NCBI RefSeq assembly: GCF_052324685.1
Contig: NC_135220.1
Span: 2,876,216 to 2,940,215, forward strand
Reading direction: 5' to 3'
From: Brachyhypopomus gauderio
Taxonomy: Eukaryota; Chordata; Actinopteri; Gymnotiformes; Hypopomidae
Length of the DNA stretch: 64,000 bases
Position 1 is the stretch's first letter. Each line of letters opens with the position of its first letter. Below the pieces are notes generated by a model, which was not told the origin of the DNA, did no database searches, and worked only from the letters and a program-made list of their open reading frames with translations. Shown here piece by piece: positions 1 to 21,274 of the stretch. Position numbers and translations under genes: made by a program.

Positions 1-489
1 GCAGTTTACAAGGCCCCAACTCCCCCGTACGTATCGAATTTCGAGAGCGATGTTCAACTTTGTTGACACGGATATAGGCTGGTGTAGGAGTGTGTGGGGG
101 CGGGGTTATGTTTGTGAGGGGCGTGGCCAGCAGTGGCAGTGGGGGTGGTTTGGTCCCAGCTACGTTTTACTGGGCTGATAACTCTCATTCTCAGCAGTGC
201 TGTGTGCCCAAAAACGAGGTGAAGAGGGAGGGGGTTAAAGGGTTTACTGTGGGTGCACTATTCGCCCGCAAACAACACTTTTACAAGCAAAAAGAGTTTG
301 AGTTTGGTTTTAATGAAGCATTTTCAACTAATGAAGAAAGAGAAGAAAAGAGAGAAGTGAGCAGAGCGGGGGGGGGGACCAAGCTGAGGAACTCAGACAC
401 GAGGAACTCAGCAGAGGTGTAAACTTGTGTTTCTGCTTCATGATATGTGCAACATCACTGCATCTGCAAAGCTGTGGGAACCACACTCA

Positions 490-7729
<7,240 letters not shown>

Positions 7730-7960
7730 GTTCTTCATAATTCGGTGTCCCCCGAGTAAAACGGACAGAACCGTGAACGATAAAAGATCTATCTGTGCCA
7801 CTCACTCTCGCTGGTACGAGAGCAAACGCCGCTGGCTCCACTACACGCAACTAACCCTCAACTTCACTCCAACTTCAGGTCGGCGAACAAGCGGAGGACG
7901 CGCCACGGGGGGCGGGGCTTATGGGCCAAACGCGCCGATTGGCTGCCGATGTTTTTGTTT
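7730..7960 (-). promoter_or_regulatory. Putative tamalin promoter and 5' UTR
   Basis: Just upstream of the tamalin ATG, the sequence turns CpG-rich. It holds a GC box (ggggcggggc, 7909-7918) and an inverted CCAAT box (attgg, 7938-7942, reading CCAAT on the gene's strand). Spacing of roughly 180-210 bases before the ATG fits a TATA-less promoter. No transcript data are available, so the start site is inferred. Confidence 0.5.
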
Positions 7961-9519
7961 TCTTTTGTTTCACTGAACTTTATTATTTTACACACAAATC
8001 AGATAACATTTACAGCTCAACTTCCACGGAGCCCAAGAAAGATCAGAAAAAACGACCCATGAAGCGTGTTTTCTTTACTTTCATTTTTAAAACCTTTTTT
8101 TTCCATGAGACAGTTTGATACATCAACTTAAGTTACCGTATAATGACCATAATAACAGTTAATCATCAGAGTAAACCAACCATGGTAATAATAAGTAAAA
8201 TAGTTTGTATAATTAGAATAACGTGTTAAGAGTCCACTCCAGACAGTGGCACAAGTACATTCAGTGTTTACCATGTCAATTGTTGCATTCAGATAATGAA
8301 CGAATTTCGTGTCCTGGTAATAATAGGTATTCGTGATATACAGCAGCCTATCCGGTTAATACTTAATCCGAATCAGACTGCAGCTTAGACACAGAATTGA
8401 TGTGCCTTGGGTCTATTTTAAACGAATCGCGCCATCTAGTGCGCACAAATATGAGACCATAAGTCATATTTCATGTACCTCAGATAAGCCTTAATTACAT
8501 TTGCACGCAAATATCCTGCGGGTATGAAAGACGAATAGGACGTCAGTTAAACACTTTTCTATATTTATTCAGTCACAATAAGGCCAGCATCTAAAAACGT
8601 CTCACTGTCAGTAGCTAAGTAAAATTCACATGCTAAACAAAGTCTCGATATAAGTTGTAATGCTCGACTCGAGAAGATGCGCATTACACGCGAGTACTCA
8701 CACTACTTTTGCAAGGAGCATTTATTTGAGCATACACACTTTGAGTTTAATTGTACATAACCCAAGAGTTACCATAGCCTATCAGAAGCAGGAACACAAT
8801 AGCTTATTATTATTATTATTATTATTAGCATTATAATTATTCCTATACAAACATTCAAACTATTAAAATGTATTAAACAACATGGTATGACGGTCAGTTT
8901 CAACAGAGTGAATCAAGAATTTCTTGCTAGCAAAGTTACCAGGCGAAATGCATTTAGAACATTCAAGTTAAAATGATCAATGTTGTCTAAATAATACACC
9001 ACACATTTCAGGTGTAAACATAAGTTAAGAAAAAATAAATTACTGGCTGTGTTGGCAATCTATCCAGACTCTCAAAGTGCCTGAATTCAGTGACCCCAGT
9101 GATCTCCACTGACCCCATGACCTCCACTGACCCTTACTTACAGCCGGTCTAAACCTTGATGTTAATAATGATTCCTATGTGACAGAGCCACAGAAGATTT
9201 AGGTCATTGTTTCAGAGTTAAAACACAAAAGCGTGCAGACATGTGCACACATGTCGGAGCGTGTGCATGTCGCCACGGTAACTCCAGAAGTACTGTGCAG
9301 AGCAGCAATGCATGTGCCATGTGGTATACAGGCTGCCCATTGGGAACTCAGACACATGCTGTTATAATGGCACCATGGAACTTAATTTAAACTAAATGCA
9401 CCACTACGTATGAATGTACAACAGCTTGCAAAGGAGATAAAAACTCTTCAGACAGAAAGGATTAAAACTGAAATGAAGCTTTGCTGAGCATATTTCTTTC
9501 CTATATACACATGTACAAG

Positions 9520-9586
<67 letters not shown>

Positions 9587-9687
9587 CCTTTAGGCCGCAC
9601 AGACGCATTGGTTTCAGTGTCCATGCAAGTTGCTATTCATGGACCATGCAGACCCAGGCCTCAGCCACAGGGCCCCAGACGGAGGCT
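7961..9687. other. Spacer between the tamalin promoter and the dgka stop, including the likely dgka 3' UTR
   Basis: There is no gene-like ORF. The dgka stop is at 9688-9690, so its 3' UTR extends leftward. A minus-strand AATAAA (tttatt on plus) near 8717 would give a UTR of just under 1 kb. The segment also holds the CA microsatellite at 9529-9584 and a small ATT repeat near 8808-8826. The region 7961-8700 is AT-rich and shows nothing I can name. Confidence 0.4.
9529..9584. repeat. (CA)n microsatellite
   Basis: About 28 CA dinucleotides follow a short CG-alternating stretch (acgcgcgcac). It lies in the presumed dgka 3' UTR, so in the transcript it would read (UG)n. Confidence 0.95.
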
Positions 9688-12600
9688 CTACTTCAGGTTG
9701 AAGAAGCCCGATTTGGCCTGGGGAGCCATCAGCATTCTGGCTTGGTTCTTGTGTGTGATATGAATCTGTGGAACAGAAGTATGACATGACTCATCACAGC
9801 AGATATGTGGTTCTGCATGGCACACTAAGGCCTGGTGCGGTCTATAATCATGTGAGGGAGTGACTACAACAACCTTCATTAGATATAAATTGCATATAAT
9901 GCATAAAAACTCTGGGAGCATCACATGCAGCTCCTGTACTTACAACTAGTTATAACAAACATGGCTTCATTTCTCAAAATAAAGACACTGCAAGTCCCTC
10001 AAACACTTAAGAAAGCAGTTGTGACTTTAAACAAAGGGATGGAAGGTTACACTGACCGTACACGGAGGCTGCATCCACGGCTCCCCGTCGATCTGCATGG
10101 GTAGGGGCTTCTTCGTCCTACGGCAGAGTTAACATTAGAACAGACATGCAAAACAGAGCCATCGAGGCCATTGTCGAAGTGGTGGACCAGAAGATCTGCT
10201 ATCCATGACAAAAGAGAAGTGGCCTTTCACATGGCCTCACGTGTGAACGAACGCCCCTTTGGTGTATGCGCATGAGGAGAGTGGAGGCTGGCTCACGTGT
10301 AGGGCATGAAGACCCCTGGACGTGCCAGGACACGTTTGCTCTTTAAACACACAGAGAGGTGCACCTTCACCTCAGCTTGATTTCTGACGTACATTGCCTC
10401 AATCTTGAATCTGATTTCAGGTGCCTTACCACACTAAGGGACTTTTATAACAACTAATACTTCTAATACTAATATAAAAAGTGCAGTCCAAAAGCCTTGG
10501 TAAGACACCCCAGCCAGCAGCTGATGACCAAATACACTGCTCTGCTGGACTGTTATTTTGGAGTGTGGTGCGTGTTGTGGCTCGGTCCACCATGCCGCTC
10601 ACCTGATGGTGATCTGGGAGGTTTTGGCGAGTCGCACGGCACTCTTCAGGCCCGTGTAAATCTGACCCATCTCCATGGCTCCCTCCAATCCCACCAGCTC
10701 CACACGCTTGTCACTCATATCTACAGGCACACGCACATTCGTTGTAATTATACAACAGGGGATTGTTATTTACAAATCTAACCACCACTGTAGACACTGA
10801 GAACAAACCTGATTGTGAAATGCTATGATGCAACATTCTTTACTGGAAAGTTCTCATTTCTTAAGTACATTGTAAGGGAGTTTTTTTTCTTTTTTATTTT
10901 GATTGAGAAACAAGAAATCCTTGAAAGCATTATATTATATTCATGTCTCAAATAGTTGCAGAATGAGAAGTATGACAGGAGCACAACCCAAGCCTTCCAA
11001 TCAAACCTTGAGGGCTGACTTTTAAGACTTCTGGATCCACGATGACCTCAGGAACATCCTGGCCTGCTCGGTCACCTTTTTTGGCTTCTCCCCATAGGTT
11101 CGAGCCACCGTGCATGCTGGGAATGTTGAGAACAGCTATGCCCTCCAGGGACAGGTTGCTAAGGTCCAGCTGAATGCCACAACACTAAACAACACCGGAC
11201 AGACAGTAGTTGATGCTCTGGCTCTCTGTAAATACTCAGTTTTTGTGTCATATTTTTGAAGATAATAACAGTTAATTACATTTCTGCCTTCCTGGACGTC
11301 TGGCATTATGGGTAATTCAGAAACACCTCACCAAAGTGTCGTCCTTACCTCGATGGTGAGGCACTCCTTGAGTTTCTTGCAAGAGGCTGAAATTGTCTCT
11401 GTTGTGGCGAACTCAAAGTACCACAATTTGTTCTTCATTCTGAAGAAGGGTATGTAAACATGAATAGAGGGCATTTACACGTGAATAGAGGGTATGTAAA
11501 CATGAATAGATGGCATTTACACGTGAATAGAGGGTATGTAAACATGAATAGTAGGTCATGTAAAAAAGAAAAGCAGGTCATGTAAAAATGAACAGAAGGG
11601 TATGTAAACATTAAAATGGCATTTAAATGTGAATCAAAGAGCATACAAACATTAACCTTTAACCTTTATCTCATGGAGAGATGCAACACATCATGCAGTG
11701 CCCACTGTAGGGGCACACTTAGCCTCCCACTGCATCTCAACACGCAAGGCGGGAGTTAACTAAATTACACAACAAGAAAACCTGACAAGTGCTTCTATTG
11801 TCCAGTAAGTCTCTGGAGTAAAATATTATTCTGGTAAAATGCAATGACAAAATCACCAGTTGATGTATTAATTTCTTGCAAGTCTTGTGCTTTATACTTT
11901 GTAAGTGGGTAGTGAATGAATGGACAGTTTATGAATCATAAATTTTTTAGTAACAACACATAACAGCAACTTGTTTCACGTGGGAAGACATGGATAGAAA
12001 TAAAAAAGAATGACCTCAGGTACACAACACACCACCCACAATACAACTGAAGAAGAAGACAACATTGCCTATGCAGAGTGGAATGTAAATGCACAGTGTA
12101 AGATGATCTCAGCTGACGTGTTGTCCTGAATGGTGTGAAATGAGATGCTCACCTGCTGTTAAACTTCTGTGGATGCTTTTCTCTCATAGTGTGAAACCTG
12201 TGAGCAATCGATGCATCCTACAAAGCAGAGATGGAGCAGAGAGATGTTCTCAGTTACAGATAAACACAGATGGAGCAGAGAGATGTTCACTGTTACAGAT
12301 AAACACAGAGAGGGACCAGAGAGATGTTCTCCGTTACAGATCATTCATATATAGATAGTTCATATGTCCTACAAGCGTATCTGCTAAATCCTTATACGTG
12401 ATAGAACGTTTCGACTTTTTGCACAGCCACACTCCTGTATGTCTCATTGTTGCTACATGTTGGGGTGTTTACTGGTTATGTATTTTGTAATAATGGTTGT
12501 CTGCACTTGTGTTCTTTCCTGATGCACCGTGGCCATGGCACCGTAGCCATGGAGGACTGAGATTCAAGGTTCACTCTGCACTGGAATGACAGCGAGGCCT

Positions 12601-15600
12601 CTTGACCGTCTGTGGTGGGGTGTGTGTGGTGGCGGCCGGCCCTCACCACTCCGATGGAGAAGTAGTTGTTGATGATCTCGTACGGCACGGGATCCCCCCT
12701 CTCCTGACTGTCCTCCAGCTCTACCTCCACTCTCCAGCGGTCCATCAGCACCGGAGTGCTGTACTCTATCTCCTTCAGAATACGGCTCAGGTCCACACCG
12801 TCGTAGCCTGCACAGGGGGGTACCAGCCACACACGCTTACTGCACAAGGCTGCATGCAAACAGAAGTACTATAGTTTGGTGTTTTTGGTTATATAACATG
12901 CTAGTAAAAAGTACAAGGGAGAGAGATGCCCAGACAGACGTCGAAGTCAGATTGTAAAAGGTTTCCACATTTTAACACAGTACTTCCCAGTTTGTCATAG
13001 AAGACCCCTGCATTCTACATTTTAGTCAAATTCATCATATCATTGAAAAATACACAGAGGTACTCCAGGATTAGGGTTGTGAAACACTGAATTAAACCTC
13101 AAGTACTAAAATGTGAAATATTTAGTTCATAATCTTGTAATCCCATGTTACAGCCATGTACATTACAGAATGTAACAAGGCACATGCCGAATTGTTTGAC
13201 CCACTGAGCCAAGATTTCCCTTATAAAGACAATATCAATACAGCAGTGATCACAAGACTTTCAGTGTAACATAATTTATATGATTATAAAATTATATGAT
13301 CAAGATTATAAGATGTCACACATTTCTATTCGCTCATACGGGCGTAGGGCCAGCATGTAGACTTCGTTACAGCAACGGAAAAACAGACTGAGGAATGAAA
13401 ACCCACTTTCTTAACTCAATGAACTCAATCAGTTTTTCTCAATGTCGACATATTTTGGGTTTGTTTTCATTGTTCATACCTCCTCCCCATCTTAGACATC
13501 GTGCGAGGTCATTTCCTGTGCCAAGAGGAAGTACAGCCACCGGGGGACAGACCGGCAGACCGGCCTTGTCTGCAAGGTGTGGGTGGAGCAAAGGGAAATA
13601 AACGGGCAGAAATTATAAGCATATTCACACAACGACACAGAGATTGTTTTTGTTAAAGGATGTTGTACTTCAAACGGGTGCCCAGGGGCTTCAGCTCGTC
13701 ATGAAAGTAAAATGTCTGGCAATTCAAAAATACCTAGACTATGCCTTAACCCTTTTCCAAGGATGCCTGATTCACACAATGTTTTATTAAATTTTTCCAG
13801 ATGAATTTGGAATTTTGCATCTAAATATTGATTTTTTAAATATAGATTTACATACTTCTGCATATATGTAATAGATGAAGTTTCCAACAACAGTCGGGCA
13901 TTTATTCAAGTATTTACAACAGGTCTCGTACAGAGTGCCGCCTAGTGGCCAAAATAAGTAACGGTTCTCCCGCAATACAAGCAAGCCACACTTGAGTGTT
14001 ATAATAATCCCTATGAAATACTATTAATGAAAAAACACTTAATTCCAACCTATGGCCTCTAGGATCCAGCCCACAGTTCCGTCACCTCCACAAACCAATA
14101 TTCTGTACTCCTGAAGGTCCCTGAAGAAACACAACCTGGTGAAAGAAAGCAAATGAAAAAGGCAGACATGAGTGATACGGTATAACACACATCTTCCATT
14201 CGTTGTTCTAAAAGCAAGAAAAAAAGAAAAACACACAGAGAAACACAAGACTTGGCTGAGATTTGCTCTTTAAATAAAAGCAAAAAAAAAATTTGCTCTT
14301 TAAATAAAGCGTCTTTGAGCATTGTGGAAAGCGCTATATAAAAAAAATTTGTTATTATTATTATTATTATTAATAAAGGTAAAATTGTGAATTACTTAAT
14401 TAATGTTGTGTAAATGAAGAAATGTGTAATTCAGTAAAGGTTCTAGATTCAGTGTGTGTTCGCCTGATGAACCACAAAAGGTAGAGTAGACCAGTGGACA
14501 ACCAGATCATACCATGGGGGAATAATGATGTGTGGATAATCCAGATACTAATAAAGCATCTCTTCTCAGTTATATGCCCTTTCTGCATAACAGATATTGT
14601 CAGGACCAGCACATGATCGCCGTGTGATGCGGTTCACCTGCCACTCATGGCCCCTCCCCTTCGCAACTATTTAAGCTTCCCCCTCACTCTTCCGGGTTGC
14701 CAAGTATTGTTGCCATGCCACATACCAAGCGTTCTCTCTGTGTCTCTGCTTTCCCGTGTACCGACGTCTGCTCTCCTCCTAGACCTCGTTCCCCGCCTAG
14801 TCCTTCTGTACCTCCTGGCTTCTGTCTCACCGGCGTGACCCTGGACTGTCCTGACCACGATTACTACACTCCTGCACAGCACACCTTGAACGGAGTAACT
14901 CACCTGTTTGATAGCTCTGTGATCATTGTTTCAATAAAGACGGCTATTATCAGCACTTGGATCCTTGTCTGCATGATTAATACATTACAGATATATTACT
15001 GTTATAATCACCTCATGTTGAAATTTATTTAATTTCTGAAATTCACTGTTATGGAAAACATAACTGAGTTATAATTAATCCCACAACTCTTCAAATCAAA
15101 TAATGATTTCACATGCTTCCACATATACAAGCATAAGCAGACACTGTTTAATGTAACTTCACATCTTCCAGGCACTGCAAATGTGCTCGATACAATCCAG
15201 CACCCTCGGATTTAAGCATCTCCATCAGTCATTAAAATGAGTGTGGTCACGCACGGTGCTGCACAAAGTTCTCATGTGCTTTAGCACTAATGAAACTGCA
15301 TCCAGAACAGCAGATGGGCTTGTGTGAGGCCAGGTCTCCTGGCTACTAGCAGGCTTTGATGGACACACTGGTTGCCGGATCTGATTACTGAGGTGATGGG
15401 GGTTGTGGGTTTTGGGGACGGTCTGGGCCTAGATACGATGTGCCAGAACTCTCATATGTACTCATGACTCTCATATGTTGCCTTCCAGTCAGACAACGTT
15501 TAGATTTATCTTAAAGAAATTATGTAAAATGTAAAGTTGCATCCTCGGTTATATCGAAGGCAAGCTGACAATAAAAAAATTAATCAATCAAATGTGCATG

Positions 15601-18600
15601 TTTTTAGACTAAGACAACAGGTGCTACTCATCAGTCTCTTGTGTAGTCTGTACTGGTAGAGAGTGAGAGAGTTTGACCTTTCCAGTGGTTCCAAACTACC
15701 TCTTTTTGAACAAACACTTTCACTCGACGTGTACACAGTTTCATTTCATGCAAAGGCTTCTGCGTGGTCCTGCCACACTGACCCTTCATCTCATATGGTT
15801 TGTCAGTATCTGAATACAGAGCTACGTCTGTATAGAGTACTGAATAAACTGAATTAGGCAATGCGACCTTTCACATGCAGAGAAAACTTTGAACATTTAC
15901 TTTGTTGTGTTGTTTCTTTCATGTCTTTCTCGGATTTAGCTTAATATAAAGTTAAATACAAATCTCAGTGGGGGAAATTCTTACCCTGGTCCTGGTCCAC
16001 CACTTGATAGGTTGTAAACCTGTCGAGGGTTTAACAAGTACTGGAATTTGCGAAGAACTCTGCAATGGAAAAAGTGATTCAGTGATTCATAATATCTCAT
16101 TTTATATTGAGGTCCTCTCCATAATATAGTCTTGCCAATAGAATAACACCACCAATGTTCTCAGGTTGTTTATTCTTGGAGCAGGTGCCAAGTATAGTAT
16201 AGTAAAATGAACTCAGGTGGCATATTAAATTAGTCCAAAAAGTTTGATCTTGTCTGATATTGTGGATTTCCAATCTATGGCAGTGCATTCATATGAATAA
16301 AATGGCAATCACCCTTGTAGTTCCCTGCAAAGTGGACCACACATTTTAAGAGAGATGAAAGCTTTCAGTTCAAAGGGAACTTCAAACTGCACATGGAGAA
16401 GTGGATAGGGTTTCATAACTATACAGGAAGCTCACACTTTACTGAATGTTATGTCAATATATTACGACGAGTTAAACCTGCTGGACGGTTGATTATCCAA
16501 GGGTAACAAATAAATGGAATAACGCCAGAATGTGTGTGTGTGCGCGCGCGCGCAAGTGCCATTAATATTTCATACGTGTTTGTTGAAAACTATCAGTGAT
16601 GTGGAAGTAACCTGTTCATAAAAGGTGCCAAATTAGCCTGGAAAACTAATTTAGTCTGTTTACTTTGACCCAGTTAGCAAATATTAGTTATCCCGAGGAA
16701 AATATTGGCTTTATGCAGCCGTCAAAAGAAATGAAAAAAAACCACAATGTCTTCTGTGTGATGTTGTTGCATGACATTGTGAATGAATGTATTTAATCAG
16801 CTGCGCTTCCCAGTGCCCACATTGTTTGATTAGTGTGTAGGGAATAAGGGCACCACAACGGCACTGCACAGTGACTATGAGGAATGGAACGCAGCCCGAG
16901 AGATCAGAATCATTTGCCGTATCAGTGCAGCAGCCGAGATGAGGATCATTTTCAAGGCCTCCTCACTTTAGTTTTCTCTGTGTTCAACGTTTTCCCCCTA
17001 CGCTACTGTCTACTATTTCTGCCTCATACCATTTTGTCATATCCTTGATATATTCACTGCATTTCCTGCATTACCAGTTTCTTAAGTGAACTAATTTTTA
17101 ATTTCATATAGCAGGTTTTTTTTATATCTGGTGTCAAGATCCATTTTCAAAAAGCAAAATTCACAAGCTGTTGTTTAAAAGTCTCAATACGTTTCTCAGG
17201 TTAGACTAGTTTGACATCTCTACACAACAAATTGGATATTCTGACAGGTGCCAAAATTCCTAGAGCAGAATTCACACCCCATTTATTTAACATTATTAAA
17301 TTAAAATTCAGAATTGTTTACTTTGCATTACATACAACAATCCACGATGCAAATGAATGTCAATATTCACATATGAACATGATATGTAGGCCAATGGAGA
17401 CCCCTGACTGACAGTCTTAAGCCCATAGCATACCAAGTACTACAGTGATGTTTGGACTTAAAGATATAGTTTTATCTAAAATATTTTCAAAAATATATAG
17501 ATTATTCCTTTAGAATGATTAATATGGAAGAGTATTCTGGAATTCCAGCAGGCTTGCAGAATTTTATAGCTATATAGCATAAATTATTAATCCAGATTAC
17601 TGTTTAAATTGACCATTAAAAAGGTGTAAAAAAGATACATGCAAAATGGCCTCACCTCTCACCCTGTTTGCCTCCACTTTTAGGGTTCACAAACACCAGG
17701 AGGGGATGAGTGTCACGAATAGGAATGATCTGTGTTAAGACAACAGGCATTCAGTTATACGACTCAGGCTGTGCTGACTCTGGCTAGGAGAGCCCAAAGA
17801 TTTTGCATTTGTTGATAATAATTGTTGATAATCAACATCTAATTACTTGCAAATTGTATCATTACCAACTGCACACAGCTGAAATCGGTATGATCATACT
17901 AATTTATTATTGATTCCATTGTGTACAGCGCTTTGGTCAACTTTGGTTGTGTAAGGTGCTATATAAATAAATGATGATTGATTGATGATTGATAATCCAA
18001 AACAAAGAATGAACACTGTATTCCACAGTTAGAGATACTTTATTTCACTGTAAGTAGGCTGAATATCACCGTGGACTGAGAGGTGCAGACAATTTATCTT
18101 TCCCGTCATTCAAACTGACATCTGCTTAGAGCTATGAATATGATTCCTCCCCCCAACATTTAATCTGTTACTAAATAAATACTTAAGCAAACAATTGCTG
18201 TTCCTTCCAGCCGTGGTAACACACCAAGTGCAGAGTGGCTGTAATCTAGGGGAGTTTGAATGCTGAGAGGTACCTGCAGCACCTGGCCATCAGGTGTAGT
18301 GTTGTAATCTAGGGGAGTTTGAATGCTGAGAGGTACCTGCAGCACCTGGCCATCAGGTGTAGTGTTGTAATCTAGGGGAGTTTGAATGCTGAGAGGTACC
18401 TGCAGCACCTGGCCATCAGGTGTAGTGTTGTAATCTAGGGGAGTTTGAATGCTGAGAGGTACCTGCAGCACCTGGCCATCAGGTGTAGTGTTGTAATCTA
18501 GGGGAGTTTGAATGCTGAGAGGTACCTGCAGCACCTGGCCATCAGGTGTAGTGTTGTAATCTAGGGGAGTTTGAATGCTGAGAGGTACCTGCAGCACCTG

Positions 18601-21220
18601 GCCATCAGGTGTAGTGTTGTAATCTAGGGGAGTTTGAATGCTGAGAGGTACCTGCAGCACCTGGCCATCAGGTGTAGTGTTGTAATCTAGGGGAGTTTGA
18701 ATGCTGAGAGGTACCTGCAGCACCTGGCCATCAGGTGTAGTGTTGTGCTCAGAGTCGTCTGCCCCCCCTGAGCAGCCGTTCTTTATGCAGTTTGCCCTCT
18801 CCTGAAAACCAGAAGAAGAGCAGTAAGGTAGTATGTAAATGAGATGAATAACAGGAAGTGGTATTAGCAAGACAGAGTAATTCAATACAGTTGTCCATAT
18901 CATGCTATACGAGTACTACTTCTCTTGTTATTCAAGCAAGTTTTTTTTTCCCTTTCCCACAGCCTTAAAAAAGAACTGACGTCAGCATTACGCATTGAGA
19001 CCTCCATTAAGTTATACACAGGGGGGCTTCAAACACAGGGCATCCTTATATTATGAGGACATACTTCTGTACCGCTCATATCCCCTAGCTAGTCTACTAA
19101 AATTACTTAAGTTTACTGGACACTTTCAGCATGGTGTCTGGATATAAAGTCAACCTCGAGAAACATGAGCTAATACCTATAAATATGGAAACCCAGAAGA
19201 CTGTCTATAATTCATAGCCTTTTAAAATAAACAGAACATTTAAATACTTAGAATTTGGCTTACACACAAGTTAATAAACTTTTACATTCTTTACAAAGCC
19301 ATTTTTTGCACAAACAAAACTTCCACTATCATATGGAGATTGGCTAACTATTACAATTGATGCAGTGTCCAGATCTTTGTATTTGTTTCAAATGTCTCCA
19401 TTTCTTTGAGAAAATCATTTTTTATTTATATAGATAAACCCAATTTTCATGGAATACATAAGGATATATTACACAGACACTGTGTTGGACACATGACAGA
19501 TTAGCTGCACCCAACTTTCAACATCACTACTATAATATTACTACAATAACATTAGGGTTTCTTTGCAGTATACATATCCCAAAATGTTCAAGTAATCTCT
19601 AGGTGGCCGACACTGGAGATGTCTGCCCATCCTGTGACTCGGCCTCTCTGAAGGCATGGCGGCTCACCGAGTTGCCCTCGTCTGAACCCATATACCCGTC
19701 TACTCCCCAAAATACAGCTGTGAAACATCTGCTCAAGAGAGCAATTTCACGTAATGGCTTCTCTGCTCATAGCTCAATAATGAAAAATTCCATGTTTGCA
19801 ACCTCTATTACTGGTTCTGCCTTCAAATGTTGGGCTGGGCAATGATTTACTGCATTAATAAAGACTTGGGCATTGGTGACACATCCTTCAAGCAGTGAAG
19901 ATAACAGTTCAAGATTCCCCACTCACATTTGCTCAGGTACTTGCAGCTTTACAGTGTTCATCATTAGGCTACACTGAATTCCCATGTCTACCACCCTTAT
20001 TCCTCCTGGACAAACTACTGAATGTTAATACTCTGTCAAAGATAGTCACAGAGCTTAAGTCATAGAGTTTGCACTGGTCCAAGGCAAGACTAAATAAAGT
20101 CTTAACTTAAAGTCTTGAGCAAGGTGGTGACGTGAACCGATGTGTGATACGTATAACATGACAGCAGATACTCTCTCATGTATCATTAGTTTTGTTTCCG
20201 GGGATTTCAGGATATCAGTTCAGGACAACTGAAGTATTATAAAATTAAGGAGTGTGCTCTTTCAGCAGGCATGTATTGGTACTGAAACACAAAGGAACCT
20301 CCCACCTAGGCTACATTTAAACATTTTGGAAAATGTTTCAAAAAGCTTATGAAAACTGTGACATACTTTTTTGATAATGTTGTTGTTTTATGTCTCTTTT
20401 TTTTTTAACAACAAATGGGTTTGGTGGAATAACCCTAGCATTTTTTGCTAATGAGTAGGCTACTGATTGTTTGGGGAGCGGACTCTGAAGAAGCAGAAAT
20501 CCTTGCAACCCAATTCCTGAAATCCTTTGATTTCAGGAATCCTTAGACGAAGATAAAGAAAGAGGTATGTTTTATTTATCTGGTGTAACACACACTTCTA
20601 CTTTCTAATATTAAAGGAGATCACTAGCCGGGTGGTTAGATTTGTAGTTTTTAGACATTTAGCTCAGCCTCGTTCATTGAGGACTTGTTCGTCGGTGCCC
20701 TCTGGTGGTCTGCAGTGGGAGACCAGGGTCAAGCCTGGCATAAAGCAGCTCTAGCGGTACCTTCATGACAGGGTATACGGCCCATGGTGGTAAAATGTGA
20801 TCTCTCAGCGGGCCGCAGTTACACTCTGACGGCTTCTGGTTAGCACACTCCCCATGTCGCTGTGAAAAGATGGCCAAAAATAATCAGTCATTGATGAATG
20901 CAAACATAGCTTCATTTGTCTTCGGCTGAACTGTGGCCGTATAAAACAGGAAGAGGGAGGGAAGTGCAGTTAGTTCTTTACATTGCTAGACCAAAGTGCT
21001 TGGAGCGTTGCACGTTGGCGCGTGTTGACGGCTGCTCTGTGGTTGTGTGTACGACTCCCCCTACAGGTGAAAGGGAAGCAGTGCACTCACCATTGTGTGG
21101 CACCACACGCAGCGTTTGCCTGTGAGACCCTGCAGACTCTTAATCTTCTTCTGACACCTGTCACACTTCCCAGAGTCACAGTTCCCACTCACCCAGTCGT
21201 GAGATGAAACCTTGGCAAGC

Positions 21221-21274
<54 letters not shown>

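Larger units (their letters stand above)
10057..17729 (-). other. dgka: dgka exons 13-22: catalytic (DAGKc) and accessory (DAGKa) domains
   Basis: The catalytic region begins with [18 protein letters not shown] in exon 13. It contains the glycine-rich ATP-binding motif GGDGT at residues 432-436 (exon 15) and [16 protein letters not shown] in exon 16. The accessory half includes [17 protein letters not shown] (exons 17-18), NKLWYFEF (exon 19) and [13 protein letters not shown] (exon 20). No disabling change is seen, so the enzyme should be active. Confidence 0.9.

Noticed and set aside
18241-18744. CRISPR-like array
   Set aside because: The units are directly adjacent with no unique spacers, and the sequence is a gene exon/intron edge in a fish genome.
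18160-18903. A 247-codon single-exon protein with 21-residue repeats
   Set aside because: Its first part is dgka exon 12 with intron flank on both sides. The conserved exon ends at the first donor, and the remainder is intron unless alternative donors are used.
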